DNA of 64,000 nucleotides from the NCBI RefSeq assembly GCF_016888165.1, contig NZ_JACSWC010000371.1, positions 1 to 64,000 of the forward strand. Reading direction: 5' to 3'. Positions 26,928 to 35,895 of the stretch are shown in pieces (position 1 is the stretch's first letter; every line of letters begins with the position of its first letter). The notes under the pieces are model-generated. The model did no database searches. It worked only from the letters and a program-made list of their open reading frames with translations, and was not told the DNA's origin. This DNA comes from Halomicronema sp. CCY15110. Its GTDB lineage: Bacteria > Cyanobacteriota > Cyanobacteriia > Phormidesmidales > Phormidesmidaceae. The position numbers and the translations under genes were made by a program.

Positions 26928-28442
26928 TCAGCCTTTTAAGCGATCGCACAAATGGTCGCCCACCCGCAAGGCATTCGCCATGATGGTTAGCGCTGGCCCA
27001 ACGGCGGGACAAGAGGGGAAAAAGCTGCCATCGACGACGTACAGATTGTCAATATCGTGGGTGCGGCAGTGAGTATCGAGCACCGAAGTCGCCGGATCGG
27101 TGCCCATGCGGCAGGTGCCGAGCTGATAGCCCACCACGCTAATCGGCGCTTCGCCTCGGGGAAAGATGGAGTTACTTTTGACGGTATCGGTCGTCAGTTC
27201 AACTCGCTTCAGCACCTCAATCCACTGATACACGAGGCGATCGTGGGCCTCAAAGTTATTCGGTTCAAACTCAAACCGGAGTTTGCCCTTTTGCCGCTGC
27301 ACCCGATTGTTGGGGTCCGGCAACATGCCCGTTTGCGCCCACCAGCCAATGGAGTTGATCGCCAAGCCCTTGAGGCGGGCTCCCGGTAAGATTTGGGCCA
27401 ATACCGATAGCAATGGCGGTGATTCAGCAAAGATGACGTCCTGCAGCAGGCCGCCACTGTTTTCAATATGGCCCATCGGGTATTCGTAGTCACGGTTGCC
27501 CCAATAAAAGTCGTTCACGCTGACAGTCCGAGGAAATTCTCCCGAGTTTGTGACGGCGGCTTTTTCGACGATGACGGTGAGCTTTTGCTTCATCAGGTGG
27601 CGGCCCACCAAGTCAGAGCTGTTGGCCAGTCCTTGGGGATGGCGATCGTTGGCCGAATCGAGCAGCAGGATGGCCGAGTTCACCGCCCCGCAGGCCAGCA
27701 CAACAATATCGGCGCTGAAAATAATGGTCTGGCTGCCCACCTCGGCTTGCACGCCTTTGATCGCCTTACCCGACGGATCGGTATGCAGGGCGACGACTTG
27801 GGCTGATGTTTTGAGGGTGACGTTGTCATGCTTTAGCGCCAACTCAATGCCAAACACTTCAGAGTCACCAGTCGGATCATCGTCCTGACGGGTGAGGCTG
27901 AGGGGCAATGGGGTCGGATTCAACCCCTGATGGCTCAGCCCTTTGATAATGGGCTGCATCAGCAGCTCGTGCTCGATCGCGGGAAACGGATACCCATCAC
28001 TGTGCTCCGGTTCTGTAGGATCTCCTTGGGTGTCGCCATGTACCTGATAAAGCTGCTCGGCGGCAGTGTAATACGGCTCCAAGTCAGCGTACTGAAAGGG
28101 CCACTCCGGGGCGATGCCCTCTTGGTGGGGCACGGCGGTAAAGTCGCGATCGCGCATTCGCATCAGGGTCGCCGAGTAGACCTTGGTATTGCCCCCCACC
28201 GCGTAGTTGGTCTGCGGCGAAAACGGCTCGCCCTCCTGGTCGTACCACTGCTCTGGCGCGTGATATCGCTCCTTTTTGAACACGTCCACATCAGCGCGAT
28301 TTTGCTCTGACAGGGCCATGCGATCGCCCCGCTCCAAAATCAAAATCCGCTTGCCCGTCGGGGCTAGCTTTTGCGCCAGCGTACCGCCCCCGGCCCCCGT
28401 GCCCACAATGATGATGTCGTAATGCTGGTCATCAATAATCAT
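26928..28442 (-). CDS. GMC-family FAD-dependent oxidoreductase
   Basis: 504 residues from the ATG at 28442 (MIIDDQHYDIIIVGTGAGGG), which places the FAD-binding GxGxxG loop at the usual spot. The ribityl segment VGGNTKVYSATLMRMR and the C-terminal LGTCRMGTDPATSVLD...NLYVVDGSFFP are typical of gluconate-dehydrogenase/cholesterol-oxidase-type GMC enzymes. At the positions where the catalytic pair is expected, Tyr439 replaces the usual His (YQLGTCRMG) and Gly482 replaces Asn (AVGPALT). No signal peptide. It follows ctaE by 82 bp on the same strand, suggesting that it supplies electrons or shares regulation with the oxidase. The substrate is unknown. Confidence 0.88.
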   Translation of the reverse strand: MIIDDQHYDIIIVGTGAGGGTLAQKLAPTGKRILILERGDRMALSEQNRADVDVFKKERYHAPEQWYDQEGEPFSPQTNYAVGGNTKVYSATLMRMRDRDFTAVPHQEGIAPEWPFQYADLEPYYTAAEQLYQVHGDTQGDPTEPEHSDGYPFPAIEHELLMQPIIKGLSHQGLNPTPLPLSLTRQDDDPTGDSEVFGIELALKHDNVTLKTSAQVVALHTDPSGKAIKGVQAEVGSQTIIFSADIVVLACGAVNSAILLLDSANDRHPQGLANSSDLVGRHLMKQKLTVIVEKAAVTNSGEFPRTVSVNDFYWGNRDYEYPMGHIENSGGLLQDVIFAESPPLLSVLAQILPGARLKGLAINSIGWWAQTGMLPDPNNRVQRQKGKLRFEFEPNNFEAHDRLVYQWIEVLKRVELTTDTVKSNSIFPRGEAPISVVGYQLGTCRMGTDPATSVLDTHCRTHDIDNLYVVDGSFFPSCPAVGPALTIMANALRVGDHLCDRLKG

Positions 28443-28487
28443 AGATATCGTCTCGATACGTTGCCGATGCAATGCCAGAAACCGTAG

Positions 28488-28516
28488 GGTGCGTTAAAGC
28501 GTCAGCACAACGCACC
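28488..28516. repeat. Hairpin of a common dispersed cyanobacterial type, between ctaE and the GMC gene
   Basis: GGTGCGTT (28488-28495) pairs perfectly with AACGCACC (28509-28516), loop 13 nt, preceded by TAG. Sequences of the form AGGGTGCGTTA...AACGCACC are frequent in cyanobacterial intergenic DNA. It lies between the stop of ctaE and the start of the GMC gene and could reduce read-through. Confidence 0.65.
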
Positions 28517-28524
28517 GTCCCCAA

Positions 28525-29130
28525 TCATCGCCAGACATAAATCAAAATGAACAGAATAATCCAGATGACATCAACGAAGTGCCAGAAAATGGACGTGGCA
28601 TTGACGCCATATTCCCCCCCCGCGTAATTATTGGGGATGAACGATCGCCCCAGCATGACGCCCTGCAACAACACCCCCGTCAGCACGTGCAGCCCGTGGA
28701 AGCCCGTCAACAGATAAAACGTGCCGCCAAACAATCCATCCTTAAAGCCAAACGGCAGGTGCAGCCATTCCACCGCCTGCCCAAACAGAAAGAAACTGCC
28801 CATGGCCATGGTCAGCAACCAGAAAATGCGGAAGCCCCACAGATTTTCTTTGTGCAAAAAGCGCTCGGCAAAGTAAATCACAAAACTGCTGGACACCAAC
28901 ACAATCGTATTGATGAGTGGCTCCCGCACTTCCAGCCCCTCAAAGCCCGCCGGATACCACTCTGCTGACGACAGTTTGTAGACGATGTAGCCGACAAAAA
29001 AGCTCAGAAAAATCACGCTCTCCGACAGCAAGAAGACAATAAAGCCAAACATGCGATTGTCTTCTTCTTCATGCTCGCCCGCGTGAACGGTGGCCACTTC
29101 CAGTGATTGATCAACGTTAGTTGTGCTCAC
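28525..29130 (-). CDS. ctaE: Haem-copper oxidase subunit III (alternative terminal oxidase)
   Basis: 201 residues from a GTG at 29130, seven bases after GGAG inside the end of ctaD; the longer upstream frame would overlap ctaD by about 95 bp. Five membrane helices are visible (starting MFGFIVFLLSESVIFLSFF), with FRIFWLLTMAMGSFFLFGQAVEW and the C-terminal HFVDVIWIILFILIY typical of subunit III of the five-helix type. Last oxidase gene of the operon, only 4 bp after ctaD. Confidence 0.92.
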   Translation of the reverse strand: MSTTNVDQSLEVATVHAGEHEEEDNRMFGFIVFLLSESVIFLSFFVGYIVYKLSSAEWYPAGFEGLEVREPLINTIVLVSSSFVIYFAERFLHKENLWGFRIFWLLTMAMGSFFLFGQAVEWLHLPFGFKDGLFGGTFYLLTGFHGLHVLTGVLLQGVMLGRSFIPNNYAGGEYGVNATSIFWHFVDVIWIILFILIYVWR

Positions 29131-29134
29131 GGGG

Positions 29135-30799
29135 TCACTCCTTCTCAGATGCGTTTGCAACCAGCGGTTCGTCGCTGCCATAGCCATAGGGCCGCGACAC
29201 CACCACAGGAATTTCGTCAAAGTTTTCATGGGGCGGCGGCGAAGACACCATCCACTCCAGCCCGATCGCCCGCCAGGGATTGTCCCCCGCTTCTGGCCCC
29301 CGCGCCCAAGAGCTCAGCATATTGAGCAAAAAGGGCAGCGTCGAGACTCCGAGCAAAAATCCCCCCAGACTCGCCAGCACATTCCAAAAGGCAAACTCCG
29401 GGTCATAGGAAGCCACCCGTCGGGGCATCCCCATCAAACCCGCCGGGTGCATGGGGAAAAAGTTCAGATTCGCACCGATAAAAGTCAGGACAAAGTGCAA
29501 CTTGCCCAACCCTTCGTAATACATGCGCCCCGTCATCTTGGGGAACCAGTGGTAAATGGCGGCGTAAAAGCCCATCACCACCGCTCCGTAAATCACGTAA
29601 TGAAAATGGCCCACCACAAAGTAGGTGTTGTTCACGTGAATATCAAACGGGGCCGACGCCAGCATGATGCCGGTAATGCCCGCAAACACCCACATAATCA
29701 AGCCGCCCAGGGCAAAGAGCATCGGCGTATTCAGGCGAATCTTACCGCCCCACACCGTCGCCACCCAGGCAAACACTTTGATCCCCGTCGGCACGGAAAT
29801 GGTCATCGTGGAGAACATGAACAGCATCCGCATCCAGCCGGGGGTACCGCTGGCAAACATATGGTGTACCCAGACAATGCCGCTGAGCCCCGTAATCACC
29901 AACGACGACACCGCGACCACCGGGTAGCCGAATAGCGGCTTCCGCGAGTAGACGGGAAAGATTTCCGAGAACACCCCAAAAATTGGCAGGATAATCACAT
30001 ACACCGCTGGGTGCGAATAGAACCAGAAAAAGTGCTGATACAGCACCGGGTCGCCGCCCAGTTCTGGGTTGAAAAAGCTGGTGCCCACCGTCAGGTCAAA
30101 CAGCAGCATCACCGCCCCCGCCGTCAACGCCGGAAGCCCAAACAGCTGAATCAACTGCGCCGCTAACACCGTCCAGCAAAAGACGGGCATTTTGAACCAG
30201 CCCATGCCCGGTGCCCGCATCCGAAAAATGGTGGTGACGATATTGACCGCCCCCATGATGGAGGAAATGCCCGACAGGGCTACCGCCAAAATCCACATAG
30301 ACTGACCGTTGATCAGGTTACCCGTGGGGTTTTGCAGGCTCACCGGCGGATAGGCCCACCAGCCAGACTGCGACGGGCCACCGGGGATGAAGAAGCTCGC
30401 GGTGAGAATGACGCCAAAGACTGGCACCAGCCAAAACGCCGCCGCATTCAACCGGGGAAAGGCCATGTCGCGGGCACCAATCATCAGCGGCACCAGATAA
30501 TTCGCCAGCCCGTTCAGCATAGGAAACGTCCACATGAACAGCATCAACGTGCCGTGCATAGTGAACAGGCCGTTGTAGACGGTGCGATCGACCAAATCCG
30601 CTTCGGGGGTCAGCAACTCGCCCCGCATCACCATCGCCAGTAAGCCCGCAAATAGGAAGAAAACGAACGCGGTGACGATGTATTGGATGCCAATCACTTT
30701 GTGATCGGTGCTGAAGGTGAAAAAGCGCTTCCAGTTATCTGGCGCACCGGGTTGAGGCTGCAGACTTGGCTGTAGCGCCTCTAAAGATGCGTTACTCAT
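29135..30799 (-). CDS. ctaD: Haem-copper oxidase subunit I, A2-type (alternative terminal oxidase)
   Basis: 554 residues, twelve membrane helices. Ligands are intact: His82 for the low-spin haem (MHGTLMLF), CuB His263 cross-linked to Tyr267 (YSHPAVY), the VHHMF pair, and GHFHYV for the high-spin and low-spin haems. YSHPAVY in place of GHPEVY means the helix VI glutamate is missing, as in the A2 class of oxidases. It reduces O2 to water and pumps protons in the thylakoid or cytoplasmic membrane. It overlaps ctaC by 8 bp. Confidence 0.96.
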   Translation of the reverse strand: MSNASLEALQPSLQPQPGAPDNWKRFFTFSTDHKVIGIQYIVTAFVFFLFAGLLAMVMRGELLTPEADLVDRTVYNGLFTMHGTLMLFMWTFPMLNGLANYLVPLMIGARDMAFPRLNAAAFWLVPVFGVILTASFFIPGGPSQSGWWAYPPVSLQNPTGNLINGQSMWILAVALSGISSIMGAVNIVTTIFRMRAPGMGWFKMPVFCWTVLAAQLIQLFGLPALTAGAVMLLFDLTVGTSFFNPELGGDPVLYQHFFWFYSHPAVYVIILPIFGVFSEIFPVYSRKPLFGYPVVAVSSLVITGLSGIVWVHHMFASGTPGWMRMLFMFSTMTISVPTGIKVFAWVATVWGGKIRLNTPMLFALGGLIMWVFAGITGIMLASAPFDIHVNNTYFVVGHFHYVIYGAVVMGFYAAIYHWFPKMTGRMYYEGLGKLHFVLTFIGANLNFFPMHPAGLMGMPRRVASYDPEFAFWNVLASLGGFLLGVSTLPFLLNMLSSWARGPEAGDNPWRAIGLEWMVSSPPPHENFDEIPVVVSRPYGYGSDEPLVANASEKE

Positions 30800-31724
30800 A
30801 AGATTCCTCGTCTGAACTGGCGTAATTTACGACGGGCGGAGCCGCTGGCTCAACCGTGGCCCAACCCTGGCTGTTGGGGTTTTCGCGCGATCGCTGAAAT
30901 TCGCGATAGGCCCGATTTTGCGCCGGGGTGGGGGACTGGGCCGCCGCCATGGCTAGCCAATCTTGGTACGCGGCTGCAGATTCCACCACGACCGTCGACT
31001 GGTTCGCCGCGAAATAAGTGCCGCTGTAATCGGAGTCGCGCACCCGATAGCGCCCCTCACGAATGGGGGTAAATTCAAAATCGATCTCGCGCCCCGGAAT
31101 GATGTCCTGCTTGATGCGAAAGGCCGGGACAAAAAAGCCGTGCAGCACATCTTCCGACGTCAGCTTGAGGTTAGCGCGCTGGTTGACCGGCAAATGGAGT
31201 TCGGTGCTGCTGACCGCTTGCTCAGGGTAGTAAAATTCCCAGGCCCACTGCCGCGCCCGCACTTCAATCGGGTCGGTTTTAACCACCTCAGCGGTCATGG
31301 GAGCCGCATTGGCCGTCGCCATGCCTAGCGATTTGGGGCCAATGTCGCCCAAAATTTCCATGCGGTCATAGGTCTGATAGCTCGCAAAGGCAATGCCGAC
31401 AATCACGATGGAGGGGATAACCGTCCAGATGACTTCCAGCTTCAAATTCCCTTCGATGGGGGGGCCATCGCTGGTGTCGTATTTGGGTGACCGCTGAAAA
31501 ATCATGGAGTAAACCAGGGTGCCCACCACGCCAAAAAAGATCAGGCTGCCGACGGTGGTCATGAGACAAAACAGATCGTCCACCAATATGGACTCGGCGG
31601 AGGCTTGGGGCGGCACCCACCGATAAGACTGCTGACCAATCCAAATACTGAGCACGGTATCAGCGATCGCTAACCCAATGACGACCAGAATCCAACGTTG
31701 CTTAAACCAGCGTTGATAAAACAT
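30792..31724 (-). CDS. ctaC: Haem-copper oxidase subunit II without a CuA site
   Basis: 310 residues: signal-like first helix, two membrane hairpin helices (about 12-30, 50-75, 95-115) and a C-terminal cupredoxin domain. The Trp-rich WAWEFYYP segment and first CuA ligand His195 (HGFFVPAF) remain, but the CxxxCxxxH..M cluster is replaced by DSDYSGTYFAAN (residues 230-241); no cysteine occurs in the domain. In cyanobacteria this marks the alternative respiratory terminal oxidase (ARTO/Cox2), which probably takes electrons from plastoquinol rather than from cytochrome c or plastocyanin. Its start lies 7 bp after the DUF2231 gene. Confidence 0.93.
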   Translation of the reverse strand: MFYQRWFKQRWILVVIGLAIADTVLSIWIGQQSYRWVPPQASAESILVDDLFCLMTTVGSLIFFGVVGTLVYSMIFQRSPKYDTSDGPPIEGNLKLEVIWTVIPSIVIVGIAFASYQTYDRMEILGDIGPKSLGMATANAAPMTAEVVKTDPIEVRARQWAWEFYYPEQAVSSTELHLPVNQRANLKLTSEDVLHGFFVPAFRIKQDIIPGREIDFEFTPIREGRYRVRDSDYSGTYFAANQSTVVVESAAAYQDWLAMAAAQSPTPAQNRAYREFQRSRENPNSQGWATVEPAAPPVVNYASSDEESYE

Positions 31725-31730
31725 GGTTTC

Positions 31731-32360
31731 CTAAAAATCAAACTTGATCAGAACATTCAGCAGTTGGGTATTCGGGTTGAGACCCTCATACAGTAAGCGA
31801 TCGGCCGTGACATGAACGCCAAAGTCGCCGCCCAAATGAGCGCCCAAAGTGCCTTGCAAAAACATCAGCACAAAAATCCCCAGACCGGCGAGCAGATAGC
31901 TCCATTGCACCTGCCGAGCCCGATCAACTCGCCACACATAGCGCTGAAACCCCCGCCAGATGGTCATACCAACAATCAGGCCGAGCAGCAACACCCCACC
32001 CAAACCGTGCCAGATCATGGTGTCCATCGCGCCCAACCCCCAGGGACTCACCGCATCTAGCGGCGGTGCGGCCAGAATGATTTCATAAAATCCAGCGGCG
32101 ACGGTAAAAAACGTGATGACCGCAGCAGCCACCATGTTGAACCAGCCCACGTCATAGAGGTTGGCACTTTGGACAGGAATCGCCAGGAACTTAAAGATCG
32201 GTTTTTCCAGCGGGTACAGGGCAGCGACGATGTCGAAGGCGATCGCGAGAATGAACAACCCCAGCGTTAAATGCACCAAATTCGGATGAATCGGAATGCT
32301 ATAGGGCAGGCCGTTGGCGGCAGCGACCATGGTTGGTGCGGAGAAGAACAACAATGTCAT
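31731..32360 (-). CDS. DUF2231 membrane protein, oxidase operon (second)
   Basis: 209 residues, four or five membrane helices after a cleavable or anchoring N-terminus. Conserved histidines of DUF2231 are seen in IHPNLVHLTLGLF, WHGLGG and GAHLGGDFGVH. Function is unknown; the conserved membrane histidines could bind haem or metal. It overlaps the upstream DUF2231 gene by 1 bp and precedes ctaC by 6 bp, so it belongs to the oxidase operon. Confidence 0.87.
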   Translation of the reverse strand: MTLLFFSAPTMVAAANGLPYSIPIHPNLVHLTLGLFILAIAFDIVAALYPLEKPIFKFLAIPVQSANLYDVGWFNMVAAAVITFFTVAAGFYEIILAAPPLDAVSPWGLGAMDTMIWHGLGGVLLLGLIVGMTIWRGFQRYVWRVDRARQVQWSYLLAGLGIFVLMFLQGTLGAHLGGDFGVHVTADRLLYEGLNPNTQLLNVLIKFDF

Positions 32361-32860
32361 TACAACACTCCTCCCCGCGTCGCTTCAACTACCGCTTCGG
32401 TGTGCAGTCCGTAAACCCAGACCAACTTGTCGCCTAGATAAACCTGGAACAGGACCAGGGCCAACAAAACGCCGTTGAAGCCGACGTAGGCCACCGGGAG
32501 CGAATCCTTGCTGCGGAGCCGAATAATATAGCGCCAGCCGGTGATGACCGACAAAATGCCAGACAGCGACCAGCCAATCAGCGTATGTAGATTCAAATCG
32601 CTGACCGCCGCTGAATAGGGTAACGCGAGCCCCGCCTCGATCTGACCAAAGATGACGGCCACAAAAATCCAGGTGGTGGCGGCAAAGATGTTCCACCAGC
32701 CGACTTCTAGCAGGCGCGGATTCTTCGTAAAAAAGCCGATCGCGTCACACACTATCGCAAACAGCACCATCGCAATCACAAAATGCACCACGATGGGGTG
32801 AATGGTGTCGGGATAGGGCAGGTTGTGGCTGTTGAGTGATGGGAGTAAATTGTCGAGCAC
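32360..32860 (-). CDS. DUF2231 membrane protein, oxidase operon (first)
   Basis: 166 residues with four membrane helices; DUF2231 patterns include IHPIVVHFVIAMVLFAIV and DLNLHTLIGWSLSG. First gene of the operon, followed by the second DUF2231 gene with a 1-bp overlap. Cyanobacterial ARTO operons often begin with such a pair, suggesting a role in assembly or quinone/haem handling, which is not proven. Confidence 0.87.
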   Translation of the reverse strand: MLDNLLPSLNSHNLPYPDTIHPIVVHFVIAMVLFAIVCDAIGFFTKNPRLLEVGWWNIFAATTWIFVAVIFGQIEAGLALPYSAAVSDLNLHTLIGWSLSGILSVITGWRYIIRLRSKDSLPVAYVGFNGVLLALVLFQVYLGDKLVWVYGLHTEAVVEATRGGVL

Positions 32861-33132
32861 AAACTTCTCCTAAGAGCGCGCATCTGAAGGGAATGACCTG
32901 GCTATGTAATTAAGGTCATCACAACTGCCAGCCTTCACAAGAGATCTAACCGTGACAATTTAGCGAGCCCTGGCATTCCTCAGCAAAAATTAAGGTTCCA
33001 CCGTAAAAAAATGGCGGATGGGCGGAGTTAGGGGGATGGGGAGCCGGGGAGCAACGGTACAAGAGAGCAGTGGGGGGTAGACTTAGGCACTCAGTAGCGA
33101 GAGTTTGTTTCATGCCAACCGGCATTGGCGGC

Positions 33133-34200
33133 TTATGCCGGCTCAAAAATTTGCGGTTGGTCGAGAGCAACTTTGGCGGCGACGGTTGCGCCGACTTCTA
33201 GGCGATCGCGGGTGGCGGTGCGGGCATACAAAACATCGTCGGTGGCGGTGGTGAGGGTGTAGCGATATTCGCGACCGAGAAATTGGCGATCGCGCACCAC
33301 CAGATTCCCAGCGGGGTCGGGCTGCAGATGCAGGTCTTCTTGGCGCACCATTATTTCCGCGATCTCCGCGTCAGGGGCCGCACCGTCAGCGGCAAACGTG
33401 CCCAACACCGTTTTCCAGACATCGCCGTGGCGCTCGGCTCGCAAAAAGTTCGCCTGGGTCACAAATCCCGCAACGAAACGAGAACTGGGCTGGCGATAAA
33501 TCTCCTCTGGCGGGCCGAACTGCTCCACCCGACCCGACCGCATCACCGCCAAACTATCGGAAATGGAAAGCGCTTCTTCTTGATCGTGGGTGACAAAAAT
33601 GCCCGATGCCCCCACCCCTTTAAGAATGTCACGCACTTCTTGCCGCAGATATAACCGCACCTGCACATCCAGATTGCTAAAGGGTTCGTCGAGCAAAATC
33701 AGCGACGGGCGAGGGGCGATCGCTCGGGCTAACGCGACTCGCTGCTGCTGGCCGCCGGACAGTTCATGGGGAAAGCGCTTTTCAAACCCTTGCAGACCCA
33801 CGAGGGCGATCGCCCGTTCCGCTTCTTCGCGGATTTGCCCCGCCGCCAACTTGCCCCGTCGCGCCTGCGTCTTGAGCCCAAAGGCCACATTGTCGAGCAC
33901 ACACAGGTGAGGAAACAGGGCATAGTCCTGAAAAACGACTCCCACGTCCCGTCGCTCGGGGGGCAGCCACACCCGCCCGCCACAAATCGGTTGCCCTGCC
34001 AGCTCTACCGTGCCGCCCTGAGGCCGCTCAAATCCGGCAATCAGGCGCAGCAGCGTCGTTTTGCCACAGCCCGACGGCCCCAGCAGTCCCAGCAGATCTC
34101 CCTGATGCAGCGCGAGACTGACTTGATTCACCGCCGGAGCGGCCTGCCCAGCGAATTGTTTAGTCAGGGCATCCAGCTTCAAAATGACAGGTAAATCCAT
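33133..34200 (-). CDS. ABC transporter ATP-binding protein (FbpC/FutC or PotA type)
   Basis: 355 residues. Walker A GPSGCGKTT, Q-loop FQDYALFP, signature LSGGQQQRVALARAI, Walker B LILLDEPFSNLD and switch His in THDQEEAL are intact. A C-terminal TOBE-like domain (from about residue 240) fits the carbohydrate/ferric/polyamine importer class; the FVTQANFLRAERHG junction is typical of the ferric group. Substrate genes are not adjacent. It diverges from the M48 peptidase gene. Confidence 0.88.
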   Translation of the reverse strand: MDLPVILKLDALTKQFAGQAAPAVNQVSLALHQGDLLGLLGPSGCGKTTLLRLIAGFERPQGGTVELAGQPICGGRVWLPPERRDVGVVFQDYALFPHLCVLDNVAFGLKTQARRGKLAAGQIREEAERAIALVGLQGFEKRFPHELSGGQQQRVALARAIAPRPSLILLDEPFSNLDVQVRLYLRQEVRDILKGVGASGIFVTHDQEEALSISDSLAVMRSGRVEQFGPPEEIYRQPSSRFVAGFVTQANFLRAERHGDVWKTVLGTFAADGAAPDAEIAEIMVRQEDLHLQPDPAGNLVVRDRQFLGREYRYTLTTATDDVLYARTATRDRLEVGATVAAKVALDQPQIFEPA

Positions 34201-34388
34201 GAGGTTGAGACAGCCCTAGTAGCCACTTTATTGCGAATAATATTCAATAAACCACAGGATGTGGTACTGAAGAAACCGATCCCCAAAATTCCTGCCGTCA
34301 GTCTCTGGGTAAGACTCGTCAAGGACCCACCGATCGCCAGTGAATTGATTAGACTAAGTGCAAAGTTTCTCTCAGCGGATGAGTTGCC

Positions 34389-35351
34389 ATGCCCACCTAT
34401 CCCGGAATTAGCCGCGACGCCTTTCGTCATCCCCTCGACCAACAAGCGGAAGCCGCCCTCCGCGCTTTCCCCGGATTCGACCTCGTGGCCCGCAAATTTG
34501 TGGAATTTATGTACGAGCGACCGCAGTATGTGTCGCTGATGGGCAATAACGTGCAGGTGGGGCCGCAGCAATATTCCACGCTGTACCAAATGTTTCGCGA
34601 GTGTGTGCAGGCGCTTGATGTGCAGCCCGAACCGACCCTATTTGTGGCGCAAAATCCCCAGGTGAATGCTCATTCTATTGGTGAGGATAACCCTTGCGTG
34701 GTGGTCAACACCGGGCTACTGGACTTGCTGAGCGACGACGAAATTCGCACCGTTATGGCGCACGAACTCGGCCATGTGAAATGCGGCCACACCACCCTGA
34801 CGCAGATGGCGATTTGGGCGATGAATACGGCGACCATCGTCGGCGAACTCACCTTTGGCATTGGCAATATGGTCGGCACGGGACTGATCTATGCCTTTTA
34901 CGAGTGGCGGCGCATGGCTGAGCTGTCGTGCGATCGCGCGGCCCTCCTCGCCACCGACGACTGGCAGCTGGTGGGCAACACCATGATGAACATCGCTGGG
35001 GGCAGCAACCGCTTTGCCCATGAGCTAAATTTCGCCGCGTTCGAAAAACAGGCCAGCGACTACCAACATCTGGACGAAGATGGGCTCAGCCAGGTCTATA
35101 AGTTTTTGCTCTACAACGGCGGCGGTGCGGGGCCAATGCTCAGTCATCCCTTCCCGGTGGACCGTCTCACTTACCTCAAGTCCTGGGCGCATTCGGAAGA
35201 CTATGCCCGCATCAAAGCGGGGAATTATCAGCGATCGCCCAATCAAGGCACCGTCGATGTGGAGCCCAGTCCCGTCGCTAGCGAAATCGATCGCCTGCGC
35301 CAAGAACTCGCCAACCTCCAAAGCGAGCTCGACCACTTGCGTCGCGCCTAA
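34389..35351 (+). CDS. M48-family zinc metallopeptidase
   Basis: 320 residues. The zinc motif HELGH is His125-Glu126-His129, and the third ligand Glu178 lies in RMAELSCDRAALL. Unlike HtpX there are at most short hydrophobic stretches after the motif (about 137-172), which might form a membrane hairpin. The C-terminal 45 residues form a short coiled coil (IDRLRQELANLQSELDHLRR). Probably acts in membrane or envelope protein quality control. Confidence 0.88.
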   Translation: MPTYPGISRDAFRHPLDQQAEAALRAFPGFDLVARKFVEFMYERPQYVSLMGNNVQVGPQQYSTLYQMFRECVQALDVQPEPTLFVAQNPQVNAHSIGEDNPCVVVNTGLLDLLSDDEIRTVMAHELGHVKCGHTTLTQMAIWAMNTATIVGELTFGIGNMVGTGLIYAFYEWRRMAELSCDRAALLATDDWQLVGNTMMNIAGGSNRFAHELNFAAFEKQASDYQHLDEDGLSQVYKFLLYNGGGAGPMLSHPFPVDRLTYLKSWAHSEDYARIKAGNYQRSPNQGTVDVEPSPVASEIDRLRQELANLQSELDHLRRA

Positions 35352-35393
35352 GAGGGAGCAAGCGGTCAAGCACAGTGCGACTGCCCGAAACGG

Positions 35394-35870
35394 CTATTCT
35401 GGTGAGTTGATCAGGCCGGGGTGGTCGTCGGGGCGCGGCGCAGAAGTATCCCAGAAAAAGCGCCGATCGCGCTCCTCAATCGGGCGATCGTTAATGCTGG
35501 CTTCGCGGCGACGCATCAGCCCCGCCTCGTCAAATTCCCAGTTTTCGTTGCCGTAGGCGCGATACCACTGCCCTGCGTCGTCGTGCCATTCGTATTGAAA
35601 GCGGACGGCAATGCGGTTGTCGCCAAAGGCCCACATTTCTTTGACCAGGCGATAGTCCAATTCTTTATCCCACTTGCGCTGCAAAAACGCTCGAATGGCT
35701 GCCCGTCCTTGAAAGATCTCGGCCCGGTTACGCCAAAAACTGTCTTCGGTGTAAGCCATCGATACGCGATCGGGGTCGCGGCTATTCCAGGCATTTTCCG
35801 CCATGCGCACTTTCGCGATCGCAATCTCCCGCGTGAACGGTGGCACTAATTTCGGAGCCGGGGTCGTCAT
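35394..35870 (-). CDS. DUF1348/NTF2-like protein
   Basis: 158 residues from the ATG at 35870 (AGGA upstream). The pattern [45 protein letters not shown] and [24 protein letters not shown] is that of the DUF1348 nuclear-transport-factor-2-like fold. These small alpha/beta-cone proteins bind small molecules or act as enzymes; no role is assigned here. Confidence 0.87.
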   Translation of the reverse strand: MTTPAPKLVPPFTREIAIAKVRMAENAWNSRDPDRVSMAYTEDSFWRNRAEIFQGRAAIRAFLQRKWDKELDYRLVKEMWAFGDNRIAVRFQYEWHDDAGQWYRAYGNENWEFDEAGLMRRREASINDRPIEERDRRFFWDTSAPRPDDHPGLINSPE

Positions 35871-35895
35871 CTTAAATCCTCCAAACACAACTCAC

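Noticed and set aside
29123-29935. 270-codon plus-strand frame opposite ctaD
   Set aside because: His/Pro/Arg-rich composition and full overlap with the oxidase gene mark it as a shadow.
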